Source: an uncultured Formosa sp.
Lineage (GTDB): Bacteria > Bacteroidota > Bacteroidia > Flavobacteriales > Flavobacteriaceae
Length of the DNA stretch: 64,000 bases
Assembly: GCF_947500765.1 (NCBI RefSeq)
Contig: NZ_CANMTH010000002.1
Span: 124,001-188,000 of the forward strand
Direction of reading: 5' to 3'
Made by a program: the position numbers and the translations under genes. Positions 39,545 to 49,128 of the stretch are shown here, piece by piece (position 1 is the stretch's first letter; every line of letters starts with the position of its first letter). The notes under the pieces were generated by a model, which was not told the DNA's origin, did not search any database, and worked only from the letters and a program-made list of their open reading frames with translations.

Positions 39545-40326
39545 TTTTTGCCTTCAAAATAAAATGTAATCGAACCTATTTGAGAAGGTTTAGATACATC
39601 AGAATTAAAACGTGCTTTTTTAGCGTACTCCATTGCACTGCTAATTAAGCACTCGTTTTTAGATGTAGATGCATTATTTACATAAGAATCTGTAACATCG
39701 CCAGCAGAATTAACGGTGATATTAATAATTATTTTTCCGCTAGCTTCACATAAATATATTGGTGTTGGCATAAACATGTGTGTTCTATTTACTAACGAAT
39801 AATGCATGCTACTATTCTTATTGCTAGAAGCATTCATTGCTATTTTGTCTCCCGAATTATTTCCGTTAGAAGCATTAGAGTTACTCTTTTTTTGAGTTCT
39901 CGCTTTTAAAATACTATTTACACTATTAAAAGACGATAACTCTTCACTATCTAAATTACGGTCTTCTGCATCCGAATTGGTGTCTTCAAGCTCATCCACG
40001 GCTTCAGTAATATCTTCTGTTTGTGTTAATCTTGAGTTTTCGTAATCTTTTGGAGGCTCAATAGGATTATATGCTTTTGCAAAACGCTTGGTATTCTGTG
40101 TTTCGTTAAAGGCTTTATTGGTCTCTGCTTTGGCTTGATCAGATTGTTCGCTAAGTTCTTTTTCTTCTAATTCCTTTTCTGTTTTTTGCTCAGGTTGCAT
40201 ATCGTAAAATGTTTCAGAAAGGAAAGATTCACGTTTTGTAAGATGCATATTAAACACAATAAGTACAACTGTTCCTGCTATAAGTGCAGTTATTAAAGCG
40301 GCTTTATGTGTGTCTGTTAATTTCAA
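39541..40326 (-). CDS. TonB-like energy transducer protein
   Basis: N-terminal TM helix, charged linker, C-terminal GKIIINITVNSAGDV-type domain. Confidence 0.75.
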   Translation of the reverse strand: MKLTDTHKAALITALIAGTVVLIVFNMHLTKRESFLSETFYDMQPEQKTEKELEEKELSEQSDQAKAETNKAFNETQNTKRFAKAYNPIEPPKDYENSRLTQTEDITEAVDELEDTNSDAEDRNLDSEELSSFNSVNSILKARTQKKSNSNASNGNNSGDKIAMNASSNKNSSMHYSLVNRTHMFMPTPIYLCEASGKIIINITVNSAGDVTDSYVNNASTSKNECLISSAMEYAKKARFNSDVSKPSQIGSITFYFEGKN

Positions 40327-40380
40327 AAAGAAGGAGGTGTTGAGATGAAATAAAAACTAATATACGTTTTTTCTGAAGTT

Positions 40381-41076
40381 TTAGTCTTTTAATTGGGCTA
40401 TAAATTGTTCCGGGCTTAAGGCATCAACAACATTAAAATCTCCTATTTTAGTTCGTCTTAAAACCGATAAATGTGCTCCTGTTTGTAATGCTTTTCCAAA
40501 GTCGTTTGCTAAAGATCGAATGTAAGTCCCTTTGCTACAAACTACTCTAAATTCTAGATTATTTCCAGAAATAGTAGTTATTTCAAATTCAGCAATATGA
40601 ATAGTTCTTGGTTTAATATCTACAGCTACACCAGCGCGAGCAAATTCGTACAACCGTTTTCCGTCTTTTTTAATAGCCGAAAATACTGGTGGATATTGCT
40701 CGATATCTCCTATAAATTGTTTGGTAGCATTGTGTATTAATTCAGGGGTAATATGATCTGTAGGAAATGTTTCATTTATTTCGGTTTCTAAGTCAAAAGA
40801 TGGCGTTGTGCCTCCTAAAACAATGGTTCCTGTGTATTCTTTAATTTGACCCTGAAAAGTATCTATTTGCTTAGTCATTTTGCCAGTGCAAATCACTAAT
40901 AATCCTGTTGCTAAAGGATCAAGAGTTCCTGCATGACCAACTTTTATTTTTTTAATATTAAAAGCTTGACGTATTTCCCAACGGAGTTTGTTTACAGCCT
41001 GAAAAGAGGTCCAATTTAAAGGTTTGTCTATCAGTAAGACTTCTCCGCTTAAGTAATCGTCTAGTGTTTTCTTCAT
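40381..41076 (-). CDS. truB: tRNA pseudouridine(55) synthase TruB
   Basis: LLIDKPLNWTSFQAVNKLR...VGHAGTLDPLATGLLVICTGK. Confidence 0.97.
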   Translation of the reverse strand: MKKTLDDYLSGEVLLIDKPLNWTSFQAVNKLRWEIRQAFNIKKIKVGHAGTLDPLATGLLVICTGKMTKQIDTFQGQIKEYTGTIVLGGTTPSFDLETEINETFPTDHITPELIHNATKQFIGDIEQYPPVFSAIKKDGKRLYEFARAGVAVDIKPRTIHIAEFEITTISGNNLEFRVVCSKGTYIRSLANDFGKALQTGAHLSVLRRTKIGDFNVVDALSPEQFIAQLKD

Positions 41077-41077
41077 A

Positions 41078-41872
41078 TTATTTTAAAAAAGTATAACCAA
41101 TGGCTATAAAGCCAACAATTGCACAATAAATCGCGAAATACGATAGTTTACTTTTCTTGACCAAAGAAATCATCCATGTACAAGCAAAAAGGCCGCACAC
41201 AAAAGCAGCTATAAATCCAGCAGAAAGCGCAGTAATATCTGTGTTTTCTAAATTTAATTCACCTCCTAAAATATCTTTAGCAATTTTTCCAAAAATTAAT
41301 GGTACAACCATTAAAAATGAAAAACGCGCCGCTTTTGTTTTATCGTTTCCAAGTAAAACTGATGTAGATATTGTTGCTCCTGATCTTGAAATTCCTGGAA
41401 GCATGGCAATGGCTTGCGAAATTCCAATAATAAAAGCATTTTTAAATGTTACAGGTTTTTCTGTGTCTTTAGCTTTGTCTGCAAGAAAAAGTAATACAGC
41501 GGTTACAATTAACATGGCGCCTACTAATAGTAAATTTCCGCCGAAAAGAGATTCTAATTGTTTTTCAAAAAATAAGCCTATTAACACAGCAGGAATCATA
41601 GAAAGTGCAATTTTAGAAATAAATTGTAAATCCTCGTTCCATTCAAATTTTAATGCTCCTTTAATGAGCTCAAAAATGTCTTTTCTAAAAATAACCATAG
41701 TACTTAATGCTGTTGCAAAGTGAAGTACTACTGTAAATAATAAGCTTTCTTCTGGTACAGAATGGTCGCCTAAAAGCGCTTTACCTATTTCTAAATGGCC
41801 ACTAGAAGAAACTGGTAAAAATTCGGTAAGTCCTTGAATAATTCCAAGGATAATAGCATCTATAGTTTCCAT
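41078..41872 (-). CDS. uppP: Undecaprenyl-diphosphate phosphatase
   Basis: IILGIIQGLTEFLPVSSSGHLEI...AMLPGISRSGATIS. Confidence 0.97.
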   Translation of the reverse strand: METIDAIILGIIQGLTEFLPVSSSGHLEIGKALLGDHSVPEESLLFTVVLHFATALSTMVIFRKDIFELIKGALKFEWNEDLQFISKIALSMIPAVLIGLFFEKQLESLFGGNLLLVGAMLIVTAVLLFLADKAKDTEKPVTFKNAFIIGISQAIAMLPGISRSGATISTSVLLGNDKTKAARFSFLMVVPLIFGKIAKDILGGELNLENTDITALSAGFIAAFVCGLFACTWMISLVKKSKLSYFAIYCAIVGFIAIGYTFLK

Positions 41873-42126
41873 TATTTTTTATTCGGATTTAAAAGAATGG
41901 CATAAATCTGAACTCCGAATCCGATTAAAATTAATGTTGGAGCTAATCGTATTCTTCTGAAACTAAAAATATCTGGACTAAAAACATTAGGGTCGTCGCT
42001 ACCACCTCCAGACATTAAGATAAAACCTAATGCAATAATACCAAGCCCGATAAGCATAAATTTATAGTTTTTCTTCCCAAAGATGAATTCATCTTTAGAT
42101 AGTTTTTTTTGTTTTTGTTCTCCCAT
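41872..42126 (-). CDS. DUF3098 domain-containing protein
   Basis: Small two-TM protein in conserved ftsX-uppP-truB neighbourhood; likely start MGEQKQKKLSK. Confidence 0.85.
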   Translation of the reverse strand: MGEQKQKKLSKDEFIFGKKNYKFMLIGLGIIALGFILMSGGGSDDPNVFSPDIFSFRRIRLAPTLILIGFGVQIYAILLNPNKK

Positions 42127-42211
42127 GTATATTGTAATAATGCATTCTCTTTGAAAGCTATGCAAATTAAAGGTTTTTATTTAAAACGCATTCTTAAAGC
42201 AGACTTAAAAA

Positions 42212-42856
42212 TTAGTCTAATTTAATAGAATTTAAAATTTCGTGTAATGCTGCTTTTTCAGTTTCGTTGGTGTACGATAATATAAATGATAAGCTAAAAC
42301 CATAACGGACTACGCAATAAAATTCTTGCTGTACGTTATATGCACCGTAAGTTGCTTTAGCTCTCATAATATCGAATGTTTCTCCATCGATAGCTTTAGT
42401 GTCTATATTATCTTCAAATTGATACTGTGCTGGGGTTTGTTTTAATAATTCTTTAGAGTTGAATAGGTAGTCACGACCACGTTTAATATTTGGAGTTCCA
42501 GATACATTTTCGGCAATCACACTTAATGATGCGTTATATGTTTTAGTCTCTTTTATAGGATATCTAAACAAAGAAAATAAATAGGCTGTATTTATTTGTG
42601 AAGCCTTTAAAATGGATCCCATTTTAGTATTTTCTCGTGCTAAATACTTTTCGCCTTTATCTGTAACTGCTTTAATATTGTGTTTAGATTGTTGTGTCCA
42701 ATCTGCAGGATATTCAAATGTTAATCCAAAATACGGGTTGCTATACGTGTTGTCTTTTACTTCTCCGAAATCGAAATCTTCAGGTAGGTTTTTAACTTCT
42801 TTTTTACAGCTAATTACGCACAAAAAAAGCAACGAAAAGCATAAGGATTTTATCAT
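42212..42856 (-). CDS. Lipoprotein (PsbP-like)
   Basis: Lipobox FLCVISCKKE; NPYFGLTFEYPADWTQQ. Confidence 0.78.
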   Translation of the reverse strand: MIKSLCFSLLFLCVISCKKEVKNLPEDFDFGEVKDNTYSNPYFGLTFEYPADWTQQSKHNIKAVTDKGEKYLARENTKMGSILKASQINTAYLFSLFRYPIKETKTYNASLSVIAENVSGTPNIKRGRDYLFNSKELLKQTPAQYQFEDNIDTKAIDGETFDIMRAKATYGAYNVQQEFYCVVRYGFSLSFILSYTNETEKAALHEILNSIKLD

Positions 42857-42858
42857 TT

Positions 42859-43737
42859 TTAATAGTATAATTGATCGGTTTTTAAATTTAAGAATCGCTG
42901 TGTGGCAATAAATGTACTAATCCATGTAATAATAATTCCTAACATAAATATGGTTATAAATAAGCCACCAATTAGAATTGGGTTGTTCATTAACTCTAGA
43001 TCGGGGAAGGTTTTATTTAAGTAAAAGAAAACAATGGCCATTCCTATTAAAGCTAAAACAGCTCCAATTATACCTAGTTTAACGCTTTTCCAAACAAAAG
43101 GTTTTCTAATAAAATGTTTAGTTGCGCCTACCATTTGCATGGTTTTTATGGTGAAACGTTTAGAGTATACAGATAATCGTATCGAACTGTTTATAAGTAA
43201 TACCGCAATTAGTGTAAAAATACCACTAACTACTAAAATCCAGAAGCTAATACGTTTTACGTTTTCGTTCATTAAGGTTACTAAATCATTGTCGTAACGC
43301 ACTTCGTCTACAAAAGTTTTTGTTAAAGCTTCGTCAGATATAATTTTTAACTGTTCAGACGTTACAAAGTCAGCTTTTAAATGCACGTCTATAGAATTTT
43401 GTAATGGATTAAATCCTAAGAAATTCATGAAATCTTCACCATTTTCAGCCTTCATAAACTCTGCAGCTTGTTCTTTCGATACGTATTCTGTTGTTTTTAC
43501 GTAATCGGCCATTGTTAAGCTTTTTTCAAGTTGTTTAATTTCAACTTCTTTAGCCGTTTCTTTTAAGTAAATAGTAACCACAACTTGCTCCTTAAAATGG
43601 TCTGCAAGTTTTTTGGTGTTTAGTACAAGCATGCCTAGTAAACCAAGTAAAAATAGAACTAAAGCAATACTCAATACTACAGAAAAATAAGACGATATTA
43701 ATCGGCGTTTTTGATAATTTTCAAAAGATGAGCTCAT
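42859..43737 (-). CDS. ftsX: Cell division protein FtsX
   Basis: 4 TM ABC permease-like; FKEQVVVTIYLKETA; TIKTMQMVGATKHFIRKPF. Confidence 0.94.
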   Translation of the reverse strand: MSSSFENYQKRRLISSYFSVVLSIALVLFLLGLLGMLVLNTKKLADHFKEQVVVTIYLKETAKEVEIKQLEKSLTMADYVKTTEYVSKEQAAEFMKAENGEDFMNFLGFNPLQNSIDVHLKADFVTSEQLKIISDEALTKTFVDEVRYDNDLVTLMNENVKRISFWILVVSGIFTLIAVLLINSSIRLSVYSKRFTIKTMQMVGATKHFIRKPFVWKSVKLGIIGAVLALIGMAIVFFYLNKTFPDLELMNNPILIGGLFITIFMLGIIITWISTFIATQRFLNLKTDQLYY

Positions 43738-43863
43738 ATAAGGCGTGAATTTGTTTGTAAAAATATAAAAGAAATCTATTTCCTTAAGGATAACAACGTT
43801 TAAACTTTCAACATTGTTATAATAACCTTAAATTTGCGCCTTTATTAAGCGGAATACACAAAT

Positions 43864-46800
43864 ATGAAATATAATTTCAACGACATAGAAGCCAAGTGGC
43901 AACAATATTGGGCAGAACACCAAACATTTCAAGCCAAAAATCAATCTGAAAAACCTAAATATTATATCCTCGATATGTTTCCTTATCCGTCTGGTGCAGG
44001 ATTGCATGTTGGGCATCCGTTAGGGTATATTGCTTCAGATATTTATGCACGTTACAAGCGCCATAAAGGATTTAATGTGTTGCACCCACAAGGTTACGAT
44101 AGTTTTGGTTTACCTGCAGAACAGTATGCGATTCAAACGGGGCAACACCCAGCAGTAACTACCGAAACTAATATTGCAACCTATCGTCGTCAATTAGATC
44201 AAATCGGATTTTCTTTCGACTGGTCTCGTGAAGTGCGTACGTCGAATCCGGAATATTACAAATGGACACAATGGATTTTTGTGCAATTGTTCAATTCTTG
44301 GTTTAATAACGATACCGCTAAAGCTGAAGATATTTCAACTTTAGAAGCGGTGTTTTCTGCAGAAGGAAATGCTACTGTAAATGCGGTTTGCGACGATAAT
44401 ATTGAACCGTTTACTGCTGAGCAATGGAACGGATTTTCTTCAGAACAAAAACAAGATATTTTATTACAATACCGTTTAACCTATTTGGCAGAAACAGAAG
44501 TAAACTGGTGTCCAGAATTAGGAACTGTTTTAGCAAACGACGAGATTGTTAACGGCGTATCCGAACGTGGTGGATATCCTGTAATTAGAAAAAAAATGAC
44601 ACAATGGAGTATGCGAATTTCTGCCTATGCAGAACGTTTACTTCAAGGTTTAAATACTATAGATTGGACAGATTCTTTAAAGGAGAGTCAGCGTAACTGG
44701 ATTGGAAAATCTGTTGGAGCTAGTGTGACGTTTAACGTCAAAGATCATGATGCTAAAATAGATGTGTTTACAACACGTCCTGATACTATTTTTGGAGTGA
44801 GTTTCATGACGTTAGCACCAGAACACGAATTAGTATCGAAAATTACTACTGATGCTCAAAAAGCAGACGTTGAAGCGTATATTGAGAAAACGGCAAAACG
44901 TAGTGAACGCGAACGTATGGCTGACGTAAAAACCATTTCTGGTGTCTTTACAGGAGCTTATGCGGAGCATCCTTTTACTAAGGAACCTGTTGCGATTTGG
45001 ATTGGAGATTACGTTTTGGCAAGCTACGGAACAGGAGCTGTTATGGCGGTGCCTTGTGGTGATCAACGTGATTACGATTTCGCAAAACACTTCGATATCG
45101 AGATTCCAAATATTTTTGAAGGCGTAGATATTTCTGAAGCAGCATTCGCTGAAAAAGGAAATACTAAGCTTACAAATAGCGATTTCTTAAACGGCTTGTC
45201 TTATAAAGAAGCGACTCCAAAAGCTATTGAAGCCTTGGAAGCTCTTGGACAAGGTGAAGGAAAAACAAATTACCGTTTACGCGATGCTGTATTTAGCCGT
45301 CAGCGGTATTGGGGAGAGCCATTTCCGGTGTATTACGTAAATGGAAAACCACAAATGATTGCAACCGAACATTTACCAATTCGTTTGCCAGAAGTAGAAA
45401 AATATTTACCAACCGAAACCGGAGAGCCACCTTTAGGTCGTGCCGATGTTTGGGCTTGGGATACTAATAAAAATGAAGTCGTTTCAAACAGTCTTTGTCA
45501 TTCAGAGCAAAGCGACGAATCTCATAACGGTATTTACCCTCTAGAATTAAACACCATGCCAGGTTGGGCGGGAAGCTCTTGGTATTTCTTCCGTTATATG
45601 GAAGAAGCTTCAAAACGAGGCGATGTATTTGCTAGCGAAGAGGCACTTAACTATTGGGAAAGTGTCGATTTATATATTGGTGGTAGCGAACATGCAACAG
45701 GCCATTTATTATACTCCCGTTTTTGGGTGAAATTCCTAAAAGACCGCGGATTTGTAAACATTGAAGAGCCTTTTAAAAAGCTGATTAACCAAGGAATGAT
45801 TTTGGGGACTAGTGCTTTTGTGTATAGAGTTGATTTTTCACATCACACATCTACAACTTCAAAAGAGTCTAAAGAACCTAGCTTAAGTAAATCTCTTTAT
45901 GTTTCTTATGATAGCGTCAAGAAATTTGAAGATTTGTATAATTTTATTCTAAGCTCTAAAATTTCCGCAGAGGATAAGAATACTTTCGTAAATGGTAATA
46001 GCTTCACCAAAGGTTTAGCTAGTGTTGTTGAAGACACTGTGTTTTTTGATATATTAAACGACGAGCAAAAAGAAACTGTAATTGCTTTTCAAGAATTATA
46101 TAAAACTGTTGAAAAAGATATATATAATCAGAATTTTGGGGTAGTTGTAGAAGGACTTAAATTTTCACCAATCCACGTAAAAGTTCAGTATGTAAATGCT
46201 TCAGATGAATTAGATATTGAAGGATTAAAAACTGATGGCGAGTTTGGAGAAGATTTTAAAGATGCCGAATTTATTTTAGAAGATGGCGTGTATAAAGTAG
46301 GTAGAGAAGTCGAAAAAATGTCGAAATCTAAATACAACGTCGTTAATCCAGATCAGATTTGTGCAGAATACGGTGCAGACAGTTTACGTTTATACGAAAT
46401 GTTCTTAGGGCCATTAGAGCAAGCGAAACCTTGGAATACTGCAGGAATTACAGGAGTACATGGTTTCCTTAAAAAATTATGGAAATTATATGTTGGTGAA
46501 GACACTGTAAATGTTACAGATGCAGAACCAACAAAAGACAATCTTAAAACGCTTCATAAAACCATTAAAAAGGTACAAGAAGATATCGAGAACTTCTCGT
46601 TCAATACATCGGTGTCCACGTTTATGATTGCTGTAAACGAATTCAACGCACAAAAATGTGTGAGTAAAGCGGTGTTAGAACCGTTCTTAATTTTATTATC
46701 GCCTTATGCACCACATATTGCAGAAGAATTATGGAGCCAGTTAGGGAATTCAGAATCAATTTCTGAAGTACCGTTCCCAGAGTTTGACGGGAGTCATTTG

Positions 46801-46995
46801 GTAGAGAGCAGTAAAGTGTATCCCATTTCTTTCAACGGAAAAACACGTTTTACTTTAGAGTTATCTCTAGACTTAAAAAAGGATGAAATTGAGGAGATTG
46901 TAATGGCTCACGAAAGAACGCAAGAGCAATTACAAGGACGTACACCTAAAAAAGTTATTGTGGTACCAGGAAAGATTATCAATATTGTAGGTTAG
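43864..46995 (+). CDS. leuS: Leucine--tRNA ligase
   Basis: FPYPSGAGLHVGHPLGY, KMSKSKYNVVNPD; 1043 aa with internal insertions. Confidence 0.97.
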   Translation: MKYNFNDIEAKWQQYWAEHQTFQAKNQSEKPKYYILDMFPYPSGAGLHVGHPLGYIASDIYARYKRHKGFNVLHPQGYDSFGLPAEQYAIQTGQHPAVTTETNIATYRRQLDQIGFSFDWSREVRTSNPEYYKWTQWIFVQLFNSWFNNDTAKAEDISTLEAVFSAEGNATVNAVCDDNIEPFTAEQWNGFSSEQKQDILLQYRLTYLAETEVNWCPELGTVLANDEIVNGVSERGGYPVIRKKMTQWSMRISAYAERLLQGLNTIDWTDSLKESQRNWIGKSVGASVTFNVKDHDAKIDVFTTRPDTIFGVSFMTLAPEHELVSKITTDAQKADVEAYIEKTAKRSERERMADVKTISGVFTGAYAEHPFTKEPVAIWIGDYVLASYGTGAVMAVPCGDQRDYDFAKHFDIEIPNIFEGVDISEAAFAEKGNTKLTNSDFLNGLSYKEATPKAIEALEALGQGEGKTNYRLRDAVFSRQRYWGEPFPVYYVNGKPQMIATEHLPIRLPEVEKYLPTETGEPPLGRADVWAWDTNKNEVVSNSLCHSEQSDESHNGIYPLELNTMPGWAGSSWYFFRYMEEASKRGDVFASEEALNYWESVDLYIGGSEHATGHLLYSRFWVKFLKDRGFVNIEEPFKKLINQGMILGTSAFVYRVDFSHHTSTTSKESKEPSLSKSLYVSYDSVKKFEDLYNFILSSKISAEDKNTFVNGNSFTKGLASVVEDTVFFDILNDEQKETVIAFQELYKTVEKDIYNQNFGVVVEGLKFSPIHVKVQYVNASDELDIEGLKTDGEFGEDFKDAEFILEDGVYKVGREVEKMSKSKYNVVNPDQICAEYGADSLRLYEMFLGPLEQAKPWNTAGITGVHGFLKKLWKLYVGEDTVNVTDAEPTKDNLKTLHKTIKKVQEDIENFSFNTSVSTFMIAVNEFNAQKCVSKAVLEPFLILLSPYAPHIAEELWSQLGNSESISEVPFPEFDGSHLVESSKVYPISFNGKTRFTLELSLDLKKDEIEEIVMAHERTQEQLQGRTPKKVIVVPGKIINIVG
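45496..45538 (+). repeat. REP-like short repeat element embedded in frame in leuS
   Basis: TGTCATTCAGAGCAAAGCGACGAATCTCATAAC, encoding CHSEQSDESHN, resembling the dispersed 'GTCATTCTGAGC..AGCGAAGAATCT' elements common in Bacteroidota genomes. Confidence 0.6.
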
Positions 46996-47165
46996 GTGTC
47001 ATTTATATAATAATAAAAGTGTTGCGTAAAACATGATTTTGTTTTCGTGACCTATGTTTATAAAGGGGTTTATGTAATAAATATGAAAATATTTTTACTA
47101 GACCCCTATTTTTTTAGGGGGTGTCGATAAAAAATACGAATTTTGGGTGATAAAATTAATTTATC

Positions 47166-48266
47166 ATGAAAATTGGTGTTCCAAAGGAAATCAAAAACAA
47201 CGAAAACCGTGTGGGGATGACGCCTGCAGGTGTTTTCGAATTAGTTAATCAAGGTCATACCGTTTATGTGCAATCTACTGCAGGAGAAGGGAGTGGGTTT
47301 CTCGATGCAGTGTATCAGGAAGTTGGTGCTGTTATTTTAGAGACCATTCAAGATGTGTACCAGTCTAGCGAAATGATTGTAAAAGTGAAAGAGCCTATTC
47401 AGGAAGAATATGCTTTAATTCAGCCTAATCAGATTGTGTTTACGTATTTTCATTTTGCGTCTAGCGAAGCGCTAACCTTAGCGATGTTAAAAAGTAATGC
47501 TATTTGTATTGCTTATGAAACGGTTGAAGATGAAGAGGGAACTTTGCCGTTGTTAACACCAATGTCGGAAGTTGCGGGTAGAATGGCTATTCAGCAGGGG
47601 GCTAAATATCTAGAAAAACCTATAAAAGGACGTGGTATTTTATTAGGAGGTGTTCCTGGGGTGACTCCTGGAAAAGTGCTTATTTTAGGTGCAGGCGTTG
47701 TTGGGGTTCAGGCAGCAAAAATGGCAGCAGGTTTGGGAGCTCATGTTACTATTATGGATGTTAATATGAAACGTTTAAGGTATGTAAACGATATTATGCC
47801 AAGTCATGTGGTTACAGAATATTCTAGTGTTTACAATATTAAAAAACACATTCAGACTCATGATTTAATTATTGGAGGTGTATTGCTGAAAGGTGGAAAA
47901 GCACCAAAATTAATTACCAGAGACATGTTAAAAGACATGAGACCAGGAACTGTATTAGTAGATGTTGCTGTAGATCAAGGCGGATGTATGGAAACCACAA
48001 AAGCAACTACGCACGAAGATCCAACTTTTATTATTGATGATATTGTGCATTATTGTGTAGCAAATATGCCGGGAGCAGTGCCTTATACATCTACTTTGGC
48101 ATTAACAAATGTGACTTTGCCTTATGTACTAAAACTTGCTAACAAAGGTTGGGAGCAAGCGTGTGCCGAAGATAAATCCTTAGCTCTTGGTTTAAATATA
48201 GTATCTGGTAAAATTGTGTACGGCGAAATTACAGAAGCTTTTGATTGGGGTATGCAATATGCATAA
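47166..48266 (+). CDS. ald: Alanine dehydrogenase
   Basis: MKIGVPKEIKNNENRVGMTPAGV...GVPGVTPGKVLILGAGVVGVQAAKMAAGLGA. Confidence 0.97.
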   Translation: MKIGVPKEIKNNENRVGMTPAGVFELVNQGHTVYVQSTAGEGSGFLDAVYQEVGAVILETIQDVYQSSEMIVKVKEPIQEEYALIQPNQIVFTYFHFASSEALTLAMLKSNAICIAYETVEDEEGTLPLLTPMSEVAGRMAIQQGAKYLEKPIKGRGILLGGVPGVTPGKVLILGAGVVGVQAAKMAAGLGAHVTIMDVNMKRLRYVNDIMPSHVVTEYSSVYNIKKHIQTHDLIIGGVLLKGGKAPKLITRDMLKDMRPGTVLVDVAVDQGGCMETTKATTHEDPTFIIDDIVHYCVANMPGAVPYTSTLALTNVTLPYVLKLANKGWEQACAEDKSLALGLNIVSGKIVYGEITEAFDWGMQYA

Positions 48267-48348
48267 ACACTGACAAAATTTCTTAATCTTAATTTGGCGC
48301 ATTATTTGATATAATATAGTAAATTTAACCTGATTAAAACTTAGAAAA

Positions 48349-49044
48349 ATGTTTACATATTATATACTTATTGGTGCTATTGCTTTAGTAAGCTGGTTAG
48401 TTAGCAACAAATTAAAATCTAAATTTAAGACCTATTCTAAAGTTCATTTAAGAAATGGAATGAGTGGGAAGGAGATTGCTGAAAAAATGTTAGCAGACAA
48501 TGGAATTCGCGATGTAAAAGTTGTATCGACCCCAGGAAAATTAACAGATCACTACGATCCTAGAAATAAAACAGTTAATTTAAGTGAGCCTGTATATTCT
48601 CAAGCCAATGCAGCAGCGGCAGCGGTAGCGGCTCACGAATGTGGCCATGCAGTGCAACATGCTCAGGCGTACAGTTGGTTAACTATGCGTTCGCAATTAG
48701 TCCCTATTGTGAGTGTGTCGTCTAAAATGTCGCAATGGTTGGTAATTGGTGGTTTAATTTTAGGAGCTGCTTCTGGAGCTGGATTAGGTTTCTATGTGTC
48801 TGTAGTAGGGTTGTTAATGATGGGGATGGCTACAATTTTTAGTTTTGTAACATTACCGGTAGAATACGATGCTAGTAATCGTGCTTTAGCATGGTTAAAA
48901 AATAAAAATATGTTAGCGCCTAATGAATACGATGGTGCCGAAGATGCTTTAAAATGGGCAGCACGTACATATTTAGTTGCTGCAATTGGAGCATTGGCCT
49001 CTTTATTATACTGGGCTATGCAAATTTTAGGAAATAGAAGTTAA
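48349..49044 (+). CDS. Zinc metallopeptidase (YugP family)
   Basis: AVAAHECGHAVQHAQAYSWLTMRSQLVP (HExxH-like HECGH). Confidence 0.94.
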   Translation: MFTYYILIGAIALVSWLVSNKLKSKFKTYSKVHLRNGMSGKEIAEKMLADNGIRDVKVVSTPGKLTDHYDPRNKTVNLSEPVYSQANAAAAAVAAHECGHAVQHAQAYSWLTMRSQLVPIVSVSSKMSQWLVIGGLILGAASGAGLGFYVSVVGLLMMGMATIFSFVTLPVEYDASNRALAWLKNKNMLAPNEYDGAEDALKWAARTYLVAAIGALASLLYWAMQILGNRS

Positions 49045-49061
49045 AACTAATTTATAATATT

Positions 49062-49101
49062 AAAAAAAAGGTCGGATTTTTAAAAATCCGACCTTTTTTT
49101 T
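49062..49101. terminator. Bidirectional intrinsic terminator, perfect 40-nt palindrome
   Basis: AAAAAAAAGGTCGGATTTTT|AAAAATCCGACCTTTTTTTT between convergent genes. Confidence 0.9.
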
Positions 49102-49128
49102 TGTCCTATATAATAGGTGTGTTTTAAA

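Noticed and set aside
41157-41723. 188-aa plus-strand ORF opposite uppP, and similar antisense ORFs (439-657, 27238-27510, 27520-27810, 39046-39360, 54649-54963)
   Set aside because: Entirely antisense to well-supported genes; composition is a codon-bias shadow and no family features are present.
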